From assembly GCA_000755425.1 (NCBI GenBank), contig BBMT01000006.1, forward strand, positions 186,001 through 250,000: 64,000 nucleotides of DNA. The letters are read 5' to 3'. Numbering within the stretch: the stretch's first letter is position 1; every line of letters begins with the position of its first letter. The notes beneath the pieces are model-generated. The model did not search any database. It worked only from the letters and a program-made list of their open reading frames with translations, and was not told where the DNA came from. A program made the position numbers and the translations under genes. Positions 51,003 to 61,379 of the stretch are shown here, piece after piece. The DNA is from Vibrio maritimus. GTDB taxonomy: Bacteria; Pseudomonadota; Gammaproteobacteria; Enterobacterales; Vibrionaceae.

Positions 51003-52031
51003 ATGCTAAGCAATCAATTTGACCCTCAGATTCAAAATCATATCGATCAGAAAACCAAACCTCTCGGAGCTCTCGGTGAGTTAGAACACATCGCCGCGCA
51101 GCTCGCCAAAATTCAAAGTCACGCCCGTGGCCAATTTGTAAATAAAATCGCCCTGTCCAACCCTAAGGTTGTCGTGTTCGCAGGCGATCACGGCATCGCA
51201 GAGCAGGGTGTGAGTATTGCGCCGAGTGCGGTGACGCAGCAAATGGTGACAAACTTCCTTGCTGGTGGGGCTGCGATTAATTGTTTTTGTCGAGCGAACG
51301 ATATTGATTTTCAAGTGGTCGACTGCGGCATGCTAGCACCTATTGAAACCCAATCTTCTCAGTTAATACTCAGTCGTCTTGGTTGTGGAACCACAGACTT
51401 TTCAACTCAGCCAGCAATGAGCGCATCGCAGCTTGCTCAAGGTATAGAGGGTGGACGCGAGATTGTGAATCAGTGCGTGGCGAACGGAGCTGATTTATTG
51501 ATTTTTGGCGAGATGGGAATTGGCAATACCAGCTCAGCATCGGCTCTGCTTTCCGCGTTGACCGATCTTTCAGTAGTGGAAAGTGTTGGCCTTGGTACCG
51601 GTATCAATCCAGAACAACTATCGAGAAAGACGGCTTTGGTTGAACAAGCGCTATCTCGCTTTGATGAGCGAGATGTGATGTCGGTTCTGGCGCAGCTAGG
51701 CGGATTTGAAATTGTTCATATGGTTGGCGCGTTTTTAGAATCAGCCAAGCAGCAGGTTCCGGTACTTGTAGATGGCTTTATTGTCTCAGTTGCCGCGCTA
51801 GCCGCATGCGAGCTTGAGCCAGCAGTACGTGATTATCTGATTTTCTCTCATGTTTCGAATGAAGGTGCGCATCGTTTTGTTTTAGATGAGCTTAACGCAT
51901 CACCGCTACTGGATTTATCATTACGTCTAGGTGAGGGCACAGGTGCAGCATTGGCACTGCCTCTCATTCGTTGCGCGGTTGAGTTTTACAATGAAATGGC
52001 GAGTTTTGAAAGTGCTGGAGTAACGGTGTGA
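51003..52031 (+). CDS. cobT: Nicotinate-nucleotide-dimethylbenzimidazole phosphoribosyltransferase
   Basis: 342 residues from ATG 51003; an ATG three codons earlier (50994) is possible, and no strong ribosome-binding site decides. CobT signatures: KTKPLGALGELE, VVVFAGDHGIAEQGVS, GEMGIGNTSSASAL, GLGTGI, and the catalytic Glu in SHVSNEGAHR. Makes alpha-ribazole phosphate for the lower ligand of cobalamin. Its stop overlaps the cobS start by 4 bases. Confidence 0.94.
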   Translation: MLSNQFDPQIQNHIDQKTKPLGALGELEHIAAQLAKIQSHARGQFVNKIALSNPKVVVFAGDHGIAEQGVSIAPSAVTQQMVTNFLAGGAAINCFCRANDIDFQVVDCGMLAPIETQSSQLILSRLGCGTTDFSTQPAMSASQLAQGIEGGREIVNQCVANGADLLIFGEMGIGNTSSASALLSALTDLSVVESVGLGTGINPEQLSRKTALVEQALSRFDERDVMSVLAQLGGFEIVHMVGAFLESAKQQVPVLVDGFIVSVAALAACELEPAVRDYLIFSHVSNEGAHRFVLDELNASPLLDLSLRLGEGTGAALALPLIRCAVEFYNEMASFESAGVTV

Positions 52032-52810
52032 GTGAGCAAGTCTCGTTTTGGCGCTATCAGTGGCAACTGTTCTGTTTGGCACTGAGTTTTTTCTCAAGAC
52101 TGCCGATACCCGCTAGTACCCCGTACTCTACTGAAAGAATGAATCGAGCTGGGCGCTATTTCGCTTTGGTTGGCGTGTTATTGGGTGCTCTGTGCGGAGG
52201 GCTTTTCACCGTTGTTGATGGGGTTTTGCCGACCAGTATCGCAGTCGTTATCACCATGGTGTTTAGCCTGCTGCTCACCGGTGCGTTTCACGAAGATGGT
52301 CTTGCAGATATGGCCGATGGTATTGGTGGAGGTATGACCCAAGAGCGCCGTCTAGAGATCATGAAAGACAGCCGTCTCGGTACTTACGGTGTAGCGACCT
52401 TAGTCATGGCTCTGCTTTTGAAATATGCCGTCTTGGTCGAGCTGTCCGCACAAGTTAACCTATTTGCTGTTTTCGTTATCGGATACGCGTTCAGTCGTGC
52501 CGTCGCCGCTTCGCTTATTTCCGCGATGCCTTATGTGTCCGATCCTGAAGGGAGCAAGAGTAAACCCCTTGCCAATACACAGACTCCCGGCGAACTGGTA
52601 TTTTTGGCACTGTGTGGCGTGCTGCCTGCCTTGATGTACGACATGACGTTGGCGGCGATTTTGATTGCTTTTGCCTTGGTATTTCGCATCGTATTTACTA
52701 AATGGCTTCTGGCACGTTTAGGTGGTTTTACGGGTGACTGTTTAGGTGCAGCGCAACAGTTGGTTGAGCTCATCACCTACGTGCTCATGTTAATGGTTTT
52801 GCTGGGGTAG
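52028..52810 (+). CDS. cobS: Adenosylcobinamide-GDP ribazoletransferase
   Basis: 260 residues, intact, GTG start overlapping cobT. Membrane protein with about six helices. Signatures FFSRLPIP, FHEDGLADMADGIGGG (metal-binding acidic motif), and MKDSRLGTYGVATL. Joins alpha-ribazole to adenosylcobinamide-GDP to finish cobalamin. Ten bases before cobU. Confidence 0.94.
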   Translation: MSEQVSFWRYQWQLFCLALSFFSRLPIPASTPYSTERMNRAGRYFALVGVLLGALCGGLFTVVDGVLPTSIAVVITMVFSLLLTGAFHEDGLADMADGIGGGMTQERRLEIMKDSRLGTYGVATLVMALLLKYAVLVELSAQVNLFAVFVIGYAFSRAVAASLISAMPYVSDPEGSKSKPLANTQTPGELVFLALCGVLPALMYDMTLAAILIAFALVFRIVFTKWLLARLGGFTGDCLGAAQQLVELITYVLMLMVLLG

Positions 52811-52820
52811 TGAGATAGCG

Positions 52821-53386
52821 ATGACGGTGGAGTTAGTGTTGGGCGGAGCCGTTCTGGTAAGTCGCGCTTTGCTGAGCAAAGAGTCCTCTCATTATGTGAG
52901 TTGGGTGACCGTGACCAGTGTGTTATGACCAAACATTATCTAGCGACCTCTGAGCCGCTGGATGAGGAAATGCAGCGACGCATCGCTCATCATCAGCAGC
53001 AGCGCGGTGACGGCTGGACAGAGTGGGAAGTTCCCCTAGAGTTGTCGGCCGAACTGATGACGTTTTCTAATTGTGATGTCGTCTTGGTTGAATGCTTAAC
53101 CTTGTGGCTCAACAATGTCATCTATTATGCACAGCAGAGCGGCGGTGATGTAGAGCAAGAGATTGAGCGTGCCATTGCATCGCTAGTCGAAAGCCTAGAA
53201 CGTTGTGAAGCCCACATTGTATTGGTATCCAATGAAGTTGGCCTTGGTGTGGTACCTTTGGGCGAAGTGTCACGTTTGTTTGTCGACAATGCCGGAAGAA
53301 TGAATCAGCGCGTCGCTGCGATCGCGCAGCAGGTGACTCTGGTGGCGGCTGGATTACCTTTAGTGTTAAAGGGAGCTGCTCAATGA
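52821..53386 (+). CDS. cobU: Adenosylcobinamide kinase / guanylyltransferase; one frameshift
   Basis: 188 residues with one base missing near 52850 (CCC read as CC). P-loop GGARSGKSRF spans the break; then YLATSEPLDEEMQRRIAHHQQQR (guanylylated His region) and VECLTLWLNN, with VSNEVGLGVVP. Phosphorylates adenosylcobinamide and transfers GMP to it. Its stop overlaps the cobC start by 4 bases (ATGA). Confidence 0.92.
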
Positions 53387-54005
53387 AAGTGAACGTATTT
53401 TTAATGCGTCACGCGAAAGTCGACGGTGCCGCTGCCTCTATGGCCATACTGATGTCGGTATTAAGGCTGAACATAATAGTCAGGCGCTTCATGCTTTATT
53501 GAGTGAGTCCCTTGATATAAACCGGGTGGTCAGTTCGCCACTGTCCCGATGCATGAGCCTTGCAAGCCCCTTCACTGAACAAGCTGGTATTGAACTTAAC
53601 ATTGAACCCGCATTCGCTGAAATGAACTTCGGTGATTTCGATGGCGTACCTTTTGACCGACTGTCAAAAGAGGAGTGGCAAACGCTAGAGCCGTTCTGGA
53701 CAACTCCTGCTACGTGCCAGTTACCCAATGCAGAAACGCTTGAAGATTTTCACTTGAGAGTGAGCAGGGCTTGGCACCGGCTCCTTCAAACCCATCAACA
53801 CACCCTTCTTGTCTGTCACGGCGGGGTCATACGCCAAATTCTAGCGGATGTGCTCGACCTCGATTGGCGCAATCCTAAGCTTTACGCTGCACTTGCGATT
53901 GGCAATGCGACCGTGACACAGCTGCAGTTTGATTCGCGCTATCCGTCGATGATAAGTGTTAAGGTTATTGGTCAGCCGATCGCTTCTTTTGCGTTGATGG
54001 ATTGA
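53383..54005 (+). CDS. cobC: Alpha-ribazole phosphatase; one frameshift
   Basis: 207 residues with one base missing near 53438 (C run). Histidine phosphatase fold: catalytic His in FLMRHAKV (the usual RHG is RHA here), YGHTDV after the break, SSPLSRCMSLA, FGDFDG, and second catalytic His in LLVCHGGVIR. Removes phosphate from alpha-ribazole phosphate. Last gene of the cobTSUC operon. Confidence 0.9.
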
Positions 54006-54152
54006 ATCTGAAGCCACCTCATCTAATACCACACGATCTTCCTAACTGATTGAAAATTATTAAGCATTGAAACTTGATGATGCTGTCTCCATATTAGTTC
54101 GTATATGTATTGCTATATGCACAGTCACATAACGATCTACTAGGGAAAGCTT

Positions 54153-55951
54153 ATGAAAAACGCGGTTTGGGATTTATCGATTGCCTATCAAGGATTGAAT
54201 GACCCCAAGGTTGAACAAGACATTGAGCTGATTCAACGCTCGATTTCATTACTGACTCATCATCAAGAAGAACGTCAGCACGTGGTTGCCATGCAAAACG
54301 CTATTCAGACCATGGAAGCGGCAAGCACCTTGCTCAATACGGTAAGCACACTGGCCAACTGCCATGCCTCGACTAATGCCCAAAACACTCAAGCTAAACA
54401 GCTAATTGGTCGTTTGTCTCAATTGAGCTCGGAGCTGGAACAAGCATTCAGCCCTTATGAAAATGTTTTGGCATTTGCCGATGTCGCTTTTATTCAGCAA
54501 GTCCTTGATCACGATAACCCTTCGGTGGCGGGTCAAGGTTTTCAAATCGAGCTTCTTCAGCGCAAAGCACAGACTCAACTTAGCATTGCTGAAGAGCAAT
54601 TGCTGTCAGCGATGCAGGTTGATGGTCGCGATGCGTGGGGACGTCTCTATGACAACATTACTGGGTCACTAAGCATCACGATTGATACTGAGCAGGGTAC
54701 AGAAACGCTAGGCTTCTCGGCGGCAGCTAGCCTTTTATATGGCGGCGAGTTTGCGAAGCAAGAAGCGGCTTGGAAAGGGATTCAATCGGCAATGAAGGCG
54801 AACGACACTTCATTTGCAGCCATCGTGAATGCGCTCGCAGGCTGGCGTCACAATGAGGGGAAAAAGCGCTCTCATAATAGCGAAGAGCATTTTCTCGACC
54901 CAAGTCTCAGAGCGAATCGCATTCAACGTGAGACCCTAGAAGCCATGATGTCGGTGGCAAAAAAACATCGTGCTATCGGTCAAAAAGCCGGTAAGCTGAT
55001 GGCGAAAGTCCATGGTTTGCCAAGCATGACGCCGTGGAACCATCTTGCTGCTATGCCGCCATTAGGCAATGGGGAAGCCAAAGTCTACGAGTTTGCAGAA
55101 GGCATTGAAGTGATCAAATGTGCCTTTGAGCAAGTGAACCCAGAGATGGCAGAGTTTGTACAAACGATGGTCGATAACGGTTGGATAGATGCTGCGCCAT
55201 CAGAAAACCGTCGCCTTGGCGCATACTGCACGCAGCTTGCTGCCACTCGTACACCTCTTGTGTTCATGACTTGGGGCGGTAGCCGCTCTGACCTACTGAC
55301 GCTTGCTCACGAACTTGGCCATGCATTCCACAACTGGGTGATGCGTGATTTGCCGCTATGTCGCACTAGCTATCCAATGACCCTTGCAGAAACTGCGTCT
55401 ATCTTTGCTGAAAATATCGTGCGCGACTATTTGTTGGAACAAGCAAAAACCAGTGAAGAAAAGCTGGAGATGTTGTGGGAAGAGCTGTCGTCCGCTTACG
55501 CATCACCATCAATATTCCGGTTCGTTTTGAGTTTGAAAAAGCGTTCTATCAAGCACGCCAAGAGAGTGAACTTGATGCAGACCAGCTATGTGAGTTGATG
55601 TCGACAACATGGGCTGAGTGGTACGGTGACTCAATGGAAGGCACTGACCCTTACTTCTGGGCGAGTAAACTGCACTTTAGTATCTCTGAATTGAGCTTCT
55701 ACAATTATCCGTACTTATTTGGCTACTTGTTTAGCCAGGGTGTGTATGCTCAGCGTGAGCAAAAAGGGGAGAGCTTCTATCCTGATTATGTGGCGCTGCT
55801 TCGAGATACGGGCTCACACCTTGCGGAAGATGTGGTGTTCAAACACATGAATAAAGATCTCACGCAAGCGGAGTTTTGGGAACAAGGCATGCAAAGCTTA
55901 TCAATGAAAGTTGATGAGTTTGAAGCACTTCTCAACGAGATTGGTCGATAG
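54153..55951 (+). CDS. pepF: M3-family oligoendopeptidase (PepF type); one frameshift
   Basis: About 599 residues with one base lost near 55515. Helical N-terminal half; zinc motif HELGH near residue 385 (LLTLAHELGHAFHNWVM) and the downstream Glu in MTLAETASIFAENI; the C-terminal half after the break continues NIPVRFEFEKAFYQARQE and YPYLFGYLFSQG. Cytoplasmic metallopeptidase cleaving short peptides. Start follows TAGGGAAAGCTT. Not related to its cobalamin neighbours. Confidence 0.9.
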
Positions 55952-56142
55952 CACTGCTTAGCCCTCACCAGTATTATGGTTTTACCGCTGATGAGGGCAA
56001 ACTGGCTTTAAGTGGCCTGTTTTTTGAGCAGTTTGGAGTTTTTCTCCCCAAGTAACGCGACTTACTTCGATAAACGCGATCATATTCGTATAATTTTCTC
56101 TCTTGTTTCATTACCATACCGCTGTTAGATAGGGAGCAGCGC

Positions 56143-57171
56143 ATGACGAAATCGTTTTTTCGCCAGTCATTTCTAAAAGATACTTTAGAAACCGAAACTG
56201 AATTCACCGCAATATCAAAAACTACCGACGACGGAATAATACTCGATCACCGCTATCGTGGTGTCTTGGAAGTCACACCTCGCGAACTTGACGAGGAGAG
56301 TGAGCACATCATCATTTCCTGTGGGATCCACGGTGATGAGACTGCGCCAATGGAGTTGGTTGATAAAATCGTTGACGATATTGAATCAGGTTTTTTAAAG
56401 CTCAAGGCGCGCTGTTTGTTTATCATCGCACACCCAGAAGCGACCAACCGTCACACGCGTTTTATCGATGAGAATCTGAACCGTCTTTTCGGTAATAAAG
56501 AGGGCTCTGTGAACCGCGAAGTCGCGATAGCCAAGCACCTTAAAAAGCTTGTGAACGACTTCTATCAAGGCACGGCGGTTGGGCGTCGTTGGCACCTTGA
56601 TCTGCATTGCGCTATCCGCGAGTCAAAGCACTATTCATTTGTGGTGAGTCCAAAAACGCGCCATGCAGTGCGCAGTAAAGCCTTGTTTGACTATGTGTCT
56701 AGCGCTCATATGGACGCTGTTCTGCTTTCTAACGCTCCGTCTAGTACCTTCAGTTGGTTCTCCGCTGAGAACTACGGTGCACAGGCGCTGACAATGGAAC
56801 TAGGTCGCGTGGCTCGCATTGGCGAGAACGATCTGACCAAGCTTCTAGCATTTGATTTAGCCACCCGAGACTTGCTGGCTGCTGAGAAACCTGAACACTT
56901 GGCAAAGACACCGATCATCTATCGCGTTTCTCGCACTGTTGTTCGTCATCATGATGACTTCGACTTCTTGTTTGACGATGATGTCGAGAACTTCACTGAG
57001 TTTAAACACGGAGAAGTGTTCGGTCATGATGGTGATAAGCCGTTGATGGCGAAAAACGATCATGAAGCCATCGTATTCCCAAATCGTAAAGTGGTGATAG
57101 GGCAAAGAGCGGCTCTCATGGTGGTTAAAGTGGCAACTCGCTATGAGGATGACCAACTGGTCTACGATTAA
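56143..57171 (+). CDS. astE: Succinylglutamate desuccinylase
   Basis: 342 residues, intact. Zinc-dependent AstE/AspA family: metal ligands His and Glu in CGIHGDETAPMEL and His in HLDLHCAI; substrate-binding NRHTRFIDENLNRLFG; catalytic Glu region ALTMELGRVARIGEN. Last step of the AST arginine-catabolism pathway (N-succinylglutamate to glutamate and succinate). It is isolated from other ast genes, as is common for astE in vibrios. Followed 45 bases later by btuC on the same strand. Confidence 0.93.
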   Translation: MTKSFFRQSFLKDTLETETEFTAISKTTDDGIILDHRYRGVLEVTPRELDEESEHIIISCGIHGDETAPMELVDKIVDDIESGFLKLKARCLFIIAHPEATNRHTRFIDENLNRLFGNKEGSVNREVAIAKHLKKLVNDFYQGTAVGRRWHLDLHCAIRESKHYSFVVSPKTRHAVRSKALFDYVSSAHMDAVLLSNAPSSTFSWFSAENYGAQALTMELGRVARIGENDLTKLLAFDLATRDLLAAEKPEHLAKTPIIYRVSRTVVRHHDDFDFLFDDDVENFTEFKHGEVFGHDGDKPLMAKNDHEAIVFPNRKVVIGQRAALMVVKVATRYEDDQLVYD

Positions 57172-57216
57172 TAGAAAATCAGTGGCGTTCTTGAGCGCGG
57201 CTGTTATGCTCCTCTA

Positions 57217-58214
57217 ATGGAATTCAATCAGTTACTGAATCAAAACCAAAGACGCTGGCACATCCTAATGATAGTGATGTCAGGCGTCTTATTTACTTGC
57301 GCGCTACTTCACCTTTCTGTTGGCGAAGTATTCATCAATCCTTTTTCTCCGCAATCTGCGCTGGAGTCCCGTCTCCTTTATGATCTGCGTATGCCTAGGC
57401 TATTTGCCGCAGCTGCGATTGGCGCCGCGTTGGCGCTGTCTGGTGCTTCGCTTCAAGTACTATTGGGCAATGTACTGGCCGAGCCGGGAGTCCTCGGTAT
57501 TTCCGGTGGTGCCAGTTTAGGCATGGTGCTGATACTGTTTGCTTTCCCTGCTGCTGCGACGCCGTTAGGATTTATGCTCGCCGGCGTGATCGGGGCGCTT
57601 GGCTTTACACTTATTTTAGTCTCGATGGCCAAAACGCTGAGACTGACTACGACTCGCTTACTGTTGGTCGGGGTGGCATTAGGTATTTTGTCCGGCGCTG
57701 TGGTGACGTGGGCGTTTTACTTTAGTGATGATTTGAGTATTCGCCAGCTCATGTATTGGCTCATGGGTAGCTTGGTGGCGTGAGTTGGTATCAACATACA
57801 CTTACTATTGCCATGATTCCTGTGGCTATTTGGCTGTGCAGCAAAGGTGCAACGCTAGATAAGCTTATGGTTGGGGAAATCCATGCTAAGCAACTTGGTA
57901 TCGATGTGCTCCGAATTCGCTGGCAGCTAATACTCGCCGTCTCGTTGTTGGTGGGTGGCTCTGTGGCTCTCGGTGGTGTTATCAGTTTTGTAGGTTTGGT
58001 TGTGCCTCATCTATTGCGCTTGGCGTTTGGTACTGAGAATCGATACTTATTGCCTTTGTCAGCGTTGACCGGAGCAGCCTTGTTGGTGATATCTGATATC
58101 TTGGCGAGAACGGTGCTAGACTCCGCAGAATTGCCTGTAGGCGTCATGACGACGACTATCGGTGCTCCTGTGTTTATTTGGATGCTTCTTAGAAACCATG
58201 ATTCAAGTTCATAA
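57217..58214 (+). CDS. btuC: Vitamin B12 ABC importer, permease BtuC; one frameshift
   Basis: 332 residues with one base missing near 57775 (GGG read as GG). FecCD/BtuC type with about ten helices; [46 protein letters not shown], a clear BtuC-like start, and [19 protein letters not shown] with the coupling helix. Forms a channel for cobalamin. Overlaps btuD by 17 bases. Confidence 0.92.
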
Positions 58215-58971
58215 CCTCGCCATTGGTACTCGACTTTTGCCCGCTAGCCTTTCATTTCCAGAAGGGCAGCTTACCCATGTCATCGGTCCAAATGGTAGTG
58301 GCAAGAGTACCTTGCTCGCTGCACTAGCTGGTGTGCTTGATTACAACGGTCAGGTGGAGATTGCTGGCATGGACTTGGCCGAGATGTCACTCCCTGATAT
58401 GGCGACAATACGCGCGTATTTGCCACAGGCTGCGCGGCCTGCCTTTAACATGCCGGTGTATCAGTATCTCTCGTTATCCATTCCCAATGATCAGAATGGC
58501 TCCAGAGGAAAGATTAGTGAAGCAACCCTGAACCAGGCAATCTCTGATATCACCGCTCTTTTGAAGCTCGATACCATGCTGTCGAGAACGGTGCATCATT
58601 TGTCGGGTGGTGAGTGGCAGCGAGTCAGACTCGCTGCATGTTGCTTGCAGATCTGGCGCCCATTGAACCCTCATTCTAAAGTCCTGATTCTTGATGAGCC
58701 GGCGGCGCCACTGGATGTTGGGCAAGAGAAGTACCTCAATCAGTTAATTGAGCTAGTGACGTCGCAAGGGCTTTCAGTCGTGGTGGCGAATCACGATTTA
58801 AATACTACGCTTAGACGCGCGGATCATGTGGTGATGCTCAACAATGGTATCGTAGAAGCTGTCGGGACGGGCGATGAAGTATTGACGCCGGAGAATATTG
58901 AGTCCGTGTATCAAACCTCTGTCAGCAAGATAGAAGTGAACGGTAAGCCGTTATTGATCTTCAATGAATGA
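58198..58971 (+). CDS. btuD: Vitamin B12 ABC importer, ATPase BtuD
   Basis: 257 residues from ATG 58198, which lies inside the end of btuC, as is usual; the frame is open further upstream but overlaps btuC. Walker [10 protein letters not shown], signature LSGGEWQR (the BtuD type), Walker B VLILDEP, H-loop VVANHD. Drives B12 import through BtuC. btuF is not in the window. Confidence 0.93.
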   Translation: MIQVHNLAIGTRLLPASLSFPEGQLTHVIGPNGSGKSTLLAALAGVLDYNGQVEIAGMDLAEMSLPDMATIRAYLPQAARPAFNMPVYQYLSLSIPNDQNGSRGKISEATLNQAISDITALLKLDTMLSRTVHHLSGGEWQRVRLAACCLQIWRPLNPHSKVLILDEPAAPLDVGQEKYLNQLIELVTSQGLSVVVANHDLNTTLRRADHVVMLNNGIVEAVGTGDEVLTPENIESVYQTSVSKIEVNGKPLLIFNE

Positions 58972-59007
58972 AGCTAAAATTTAGGTGATTGGAAAATCTA
59001 TACGATG

Positions 59008-59035
59008 AAAAACGGCCTCTGATGAGGCCGTTTCT
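59008..59035. terminator. Bidirectional terminator, btuD / pyrophosphatase gene
   Basis: Perfect 10-bp stem AAACGGCCTC / GAGGCCGTTT with a 4-base loop, flanked by A on the left and TTCTTT on the right, between convergent stops at 58971 and 59046. Confidence 0.85.
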
Positions 59036-59045
59036 TTAAAAGGTT

Positions 59046-59618
59046 TTATACAAGCGGTGATAAGTCCGCAGGGCGGTAGTAGACCGACTTTAACACTTTA
59101 CCTTTACGGATAGTCTTCGCTTCTGAAACGAAGTCTTCTGCGCATTTAGCGATAATGTATTCGCCTTTAGTGACGGCCATCAGCTTGATGCCTTGCTCAG
59201 CGTAGTGCGCTTCGGTTTCTTGGTACTCTTTTTCGTTGCGGCACACTTTGCTCATGTTGCTTGAGTGAATTTCATCCCAGCATTTGATGAAGTCGATGTC
59301 GCGGTTTGCTGCAACGTGCAGAAGCAGTTCAATTAGGTAGCTGATCGCAACGTTGTCTTCTACTTTGCTGTCGCCAAGATGAACCAAACGACCCATCAAG
59401 ACATACACTGAATCGATGATTGCGTCCGCTTGTTCAACTTTCGAGTCCGCTTCTGCAAGCTCTGTCATTTCTTCGATAGCCAGTGAGCTATGTAGCGTGT
59501 CTGCTGCATCATCTAGTGAGCTAGCATCATTGACGGGAAGATCAAACGTAGTACGGAACTCGGTAATATCGCGGTATAGGTGATCAAAGATCGGTTGGGT
59601 AAGTTTGGTTAGTTTCAT
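59046..59618 (-). CDS. MazG-like all-alpha NTP pyrophosphohydrolase
   Basis: 190 residues, intact, all-helical. Acidic metal motif SLAIEEMTELAEADSKVE (EExxE) and ADAIIDSVYVLMGRLV (D-x-x-x-D) about 20 residues later, the arrangement of the MazG/HisE superfamily. The C-terminal part (KCWDEIHSSNMSKVC) resembles phosphoribosyl-ATP pyrophosphatase-like proteins. Predicted to hydrolyse nucleoside triphosphates to monophosphates, perhaps for pool cleaning. Substrate unknown. Confidence 0.75.
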   Translation of the reverse strand: MKLTKLTQPIFDHLYRDITEFRTTFDLPVNDASSLDDAADTLHSSLAIEEMTELAEADSKVEQADAIIDSVYVLMGRLVHLGDSKVEDNVAISYLIELLLHVAANRDIDFIKCWDEIHSSNMSKVCRNEKEYQETEAHYAEQGIKLMAVTKGEYIIAKCAEDFVSEAKTIRKGKVLKSVYYRPADLSPLV

Positions 59619-59820
59619 CGATTTTGCTGATTGATAATTGGTAACGAGATCCTATCAGAGCAGAGGTTCATGCGCTACACCGATGGCTATTTTCTTGAGA
59701 TTCGAATAGTAGACGGCGCACAGTCTAGAGGACTGATATTGTTTTTAAGCGCGAATAAAGGTACGATTCTTAAAATATTCAATTGGTTGAGTTAATTGTA
59801 AATATCGCCAACTCATCTAT

Positions 59821-59954
59821 TTTGGGTGATGACCCCATCCCCTGTGGCATCACGCCAGCAGTTTCAAGAAGTACACGTACTTTTTGGAAAACGTCGTTTC
59901 GGATTAGGGTCCCGAGTCGTCGTATTTAAAGGCCACCTTTCGGGGTGGCCTTTT
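59821..59954 (+). ncRNA. Candidate small RNA upstream of a terminator
   Basis: Between two minus-strand genes the plus strand shows a structured stretch: GTGATG / CATCAC (59826-59853), an ACGT-flanked hairpin near 59876-59894, then a 10-bp stem AAAGGCCACC / GGTGGCCTTT followed by TTTT (59928-59954). No open frame. It matches no small RNA family I recall. The terminator also works on the minus strand for the gene at 59985, so the RNA is uncertain. Confidence 0.3.
59928..59954. terminator. Bidirectional terminator next to the 59985 gene
   Basis: 10-bp stem AAAGGCCACC / GGTGGCCTTT with a 6-base loop and T or A tracts on both sides. It lies 31 bases past the stop of the minus-strand gene at 59985. 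Confidence 0.75.
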
Positions 59955-59984
59955 AACCGTTTTCATAGACTAGAGTTCTTGGAA

Positions 59985-60245
59985 CTAGTTCTCTTGGAAC
60001 TGTAGATAAAACGTATCAAACTGTCCCCACATCTCAAGTAACTGCCCAACGTAACGAGTGTCGATAAACTTACTGTCGATATGGTTGTTGCCTTCCATAA
60101 TCACCAAGTAGTGCAGAGTGACTTCTGAAGCACTGGGAATCTTATCCCATATTTCGACAGCGCGCGTTGTAGAGGGCGCTTGATAGCTTGCTAGCTCGAC
60201 ACCAGTATTGCCAACGTTAGTAAAAATTGTGAGTGCCAAACTCAT
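59985..60245 (-). CDS. Small protein of unknown function
   Basis: 86 residues: starts MSLALTIFTNVGNTGVELAS, ends FDTFYLQFQEN. No signal peptide or membrane helix; Thr/Asn-rich with WDKIPSASEV and TRYVGQLLEMWGQF. I do not recognise the family. Followed by a good terminator, which supports a real gene. Confidence 0.5.
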   Translation of the reverse strand: MSLALTIFTNVGNTGVELASYQAPSTTRAVEIWDKIPSASEVTLHYLVIMEGNNHIDSKFIDTRYVGQLLEMWGQFDTFYLQFQEN

Positions 60246-60434
60246 TGGGTAATCTTATTCTTTGGTGTGAATTATTCATCAAGATTATCAATTGAGGTGT
60301 AATTGTGGAAGCAAAGGAATGTAAGAATTCCATCAATTCCCCCACTGAAGCAAATATGATTCGACGAGCAGGGGATTATCGGAAATGGCAGACAAGAGTG
60401 CTAGGCAGATAGCGAGCTGTCAGCTTGGTGATGT

Positions 60435-60584
60435 CTACTCTGGGTTCGATTGATTGGCGACCGTTTGTGAAACGACAACTTGCTGTTCAGCCGCTTGACT
60501 GTGGTCGTACTGATCGACGACATCATAAATAACGACATAGCCGACCAAAAGGCAAAGCGGGATAAATTTGATCCAAGGTTTCAT
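60435..60584 (-). CDS. Small single-helix membrane protein
   Basis: 49 residues from ATG 60584 (GAGAGCATCACC upstream). One hydrophobic segment at about 5-20 (IKFIPLCLLVGYVVIY), then a polar tail (DQYDHSQAAEQQ) ending QSNPE. Unknown family. The frame is open further upstream, but the start at 60584 has the better ribosome-binding site. Confidence 0.45.
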   Translation of the reverse strand: MKPWIKFIPLCLLVGYVVIYDVVDQYDHSQAAEQQVVVSQTVANQSNPE

Positions 60585-60707
60585 GGTGATGCTCTCAATA
60601 AGTGAATGTCGATACCTTAGCAGCGACAAGCGCTATTGAGTATCTACATTATCGCAACCTAATATTGAGGCGATCTATTGCTATTGCCCCGTTATACGGT
60701 GGATGAC

Positions 60708-61268
60708 TTAAGAGAAAAGGTACGGGAACAAGCGTTTTCTCTCATGCTCATCAAGTTCACTGACTCTCGCAATGTTGTTGTCCGGAATTGCTTCTGGATC
60801 GGGGTAGTGTTTAAGAACACGTTCCATGCTCTCTTCACGAATAAGGTGAAAGATTGGGTAAGGAGAGCGATTGGTCAGGTTTTCCGGATCTTCAGGCTCC
60901 GCGCCGCCAAAGCAATAGTTTGGATGGAAGGTCGCTACCTGATAAATGCCTTCCCAGTCATTTTGTTTAATGAGAGCTTCGACCCAGTCGATGAAGAAGT
61001 TGTAGTCTACAAAGTCATGCAGCATCTTAGGAACAACCACGAGTGTAGTTTCAAGATCTTTCGCATCGGTTTGTTCAAGCAGCATGAGCTCACTGAGAAT
61101 ATCTTCAAGTAGGCCTTCTTCTTTGTCAGCAAGGCTAACAAAAGTCTTGATTTGCTTATTGCGCTCTGGCTTGGCTGCGAATGGACATAGGTTTAAACCA
61201 ATGACCACATCCTTGAGCCATTGCTGAACTTGTTGTTCGATCTTTACTACTTCTTCACGTAACGACAT
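60708..61268 (-). CDS. DUF1415 family protein
   Basis: 186 residues from ATG 61268; an ATG 7 codons upstream is also open. Conserved stretches of DUF1415: VIGLNLCPFAAKP, TTLVVVPKML, NFFIDWVEALI, QVATFHPNYCFGG and NRSPYPIFHLIRE. Cytoplasmic. Function not established for the family. Confidence 0.85.
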   Translation of the reverse strand: MSLREEVVKIEQQVQQWLKDVVIGLNLCPFAAKPERNKQIKTFVSLADKEEGLLEDILSELMLLEQTDAKDLETTLVVVPKMLHDFVDYNFFIDWVEALIKQNDWEGIYQVATFHPNYCFGGAEPEDPENLTNRSPYPIFHLIREESMERVLKHYPDPEAIPDNNIARVSELDEHERKRLFPYLFS

Positions 61269-61379
61269 AACATTTACCACATTTAACACAACGGCAATTA
61301 TATGCTGCTACGGCGTTGATAGCGAACCTAATCTTGCTTGTTGACTCCAAATAGAGGTCAAATTAAATCACACTAACTA

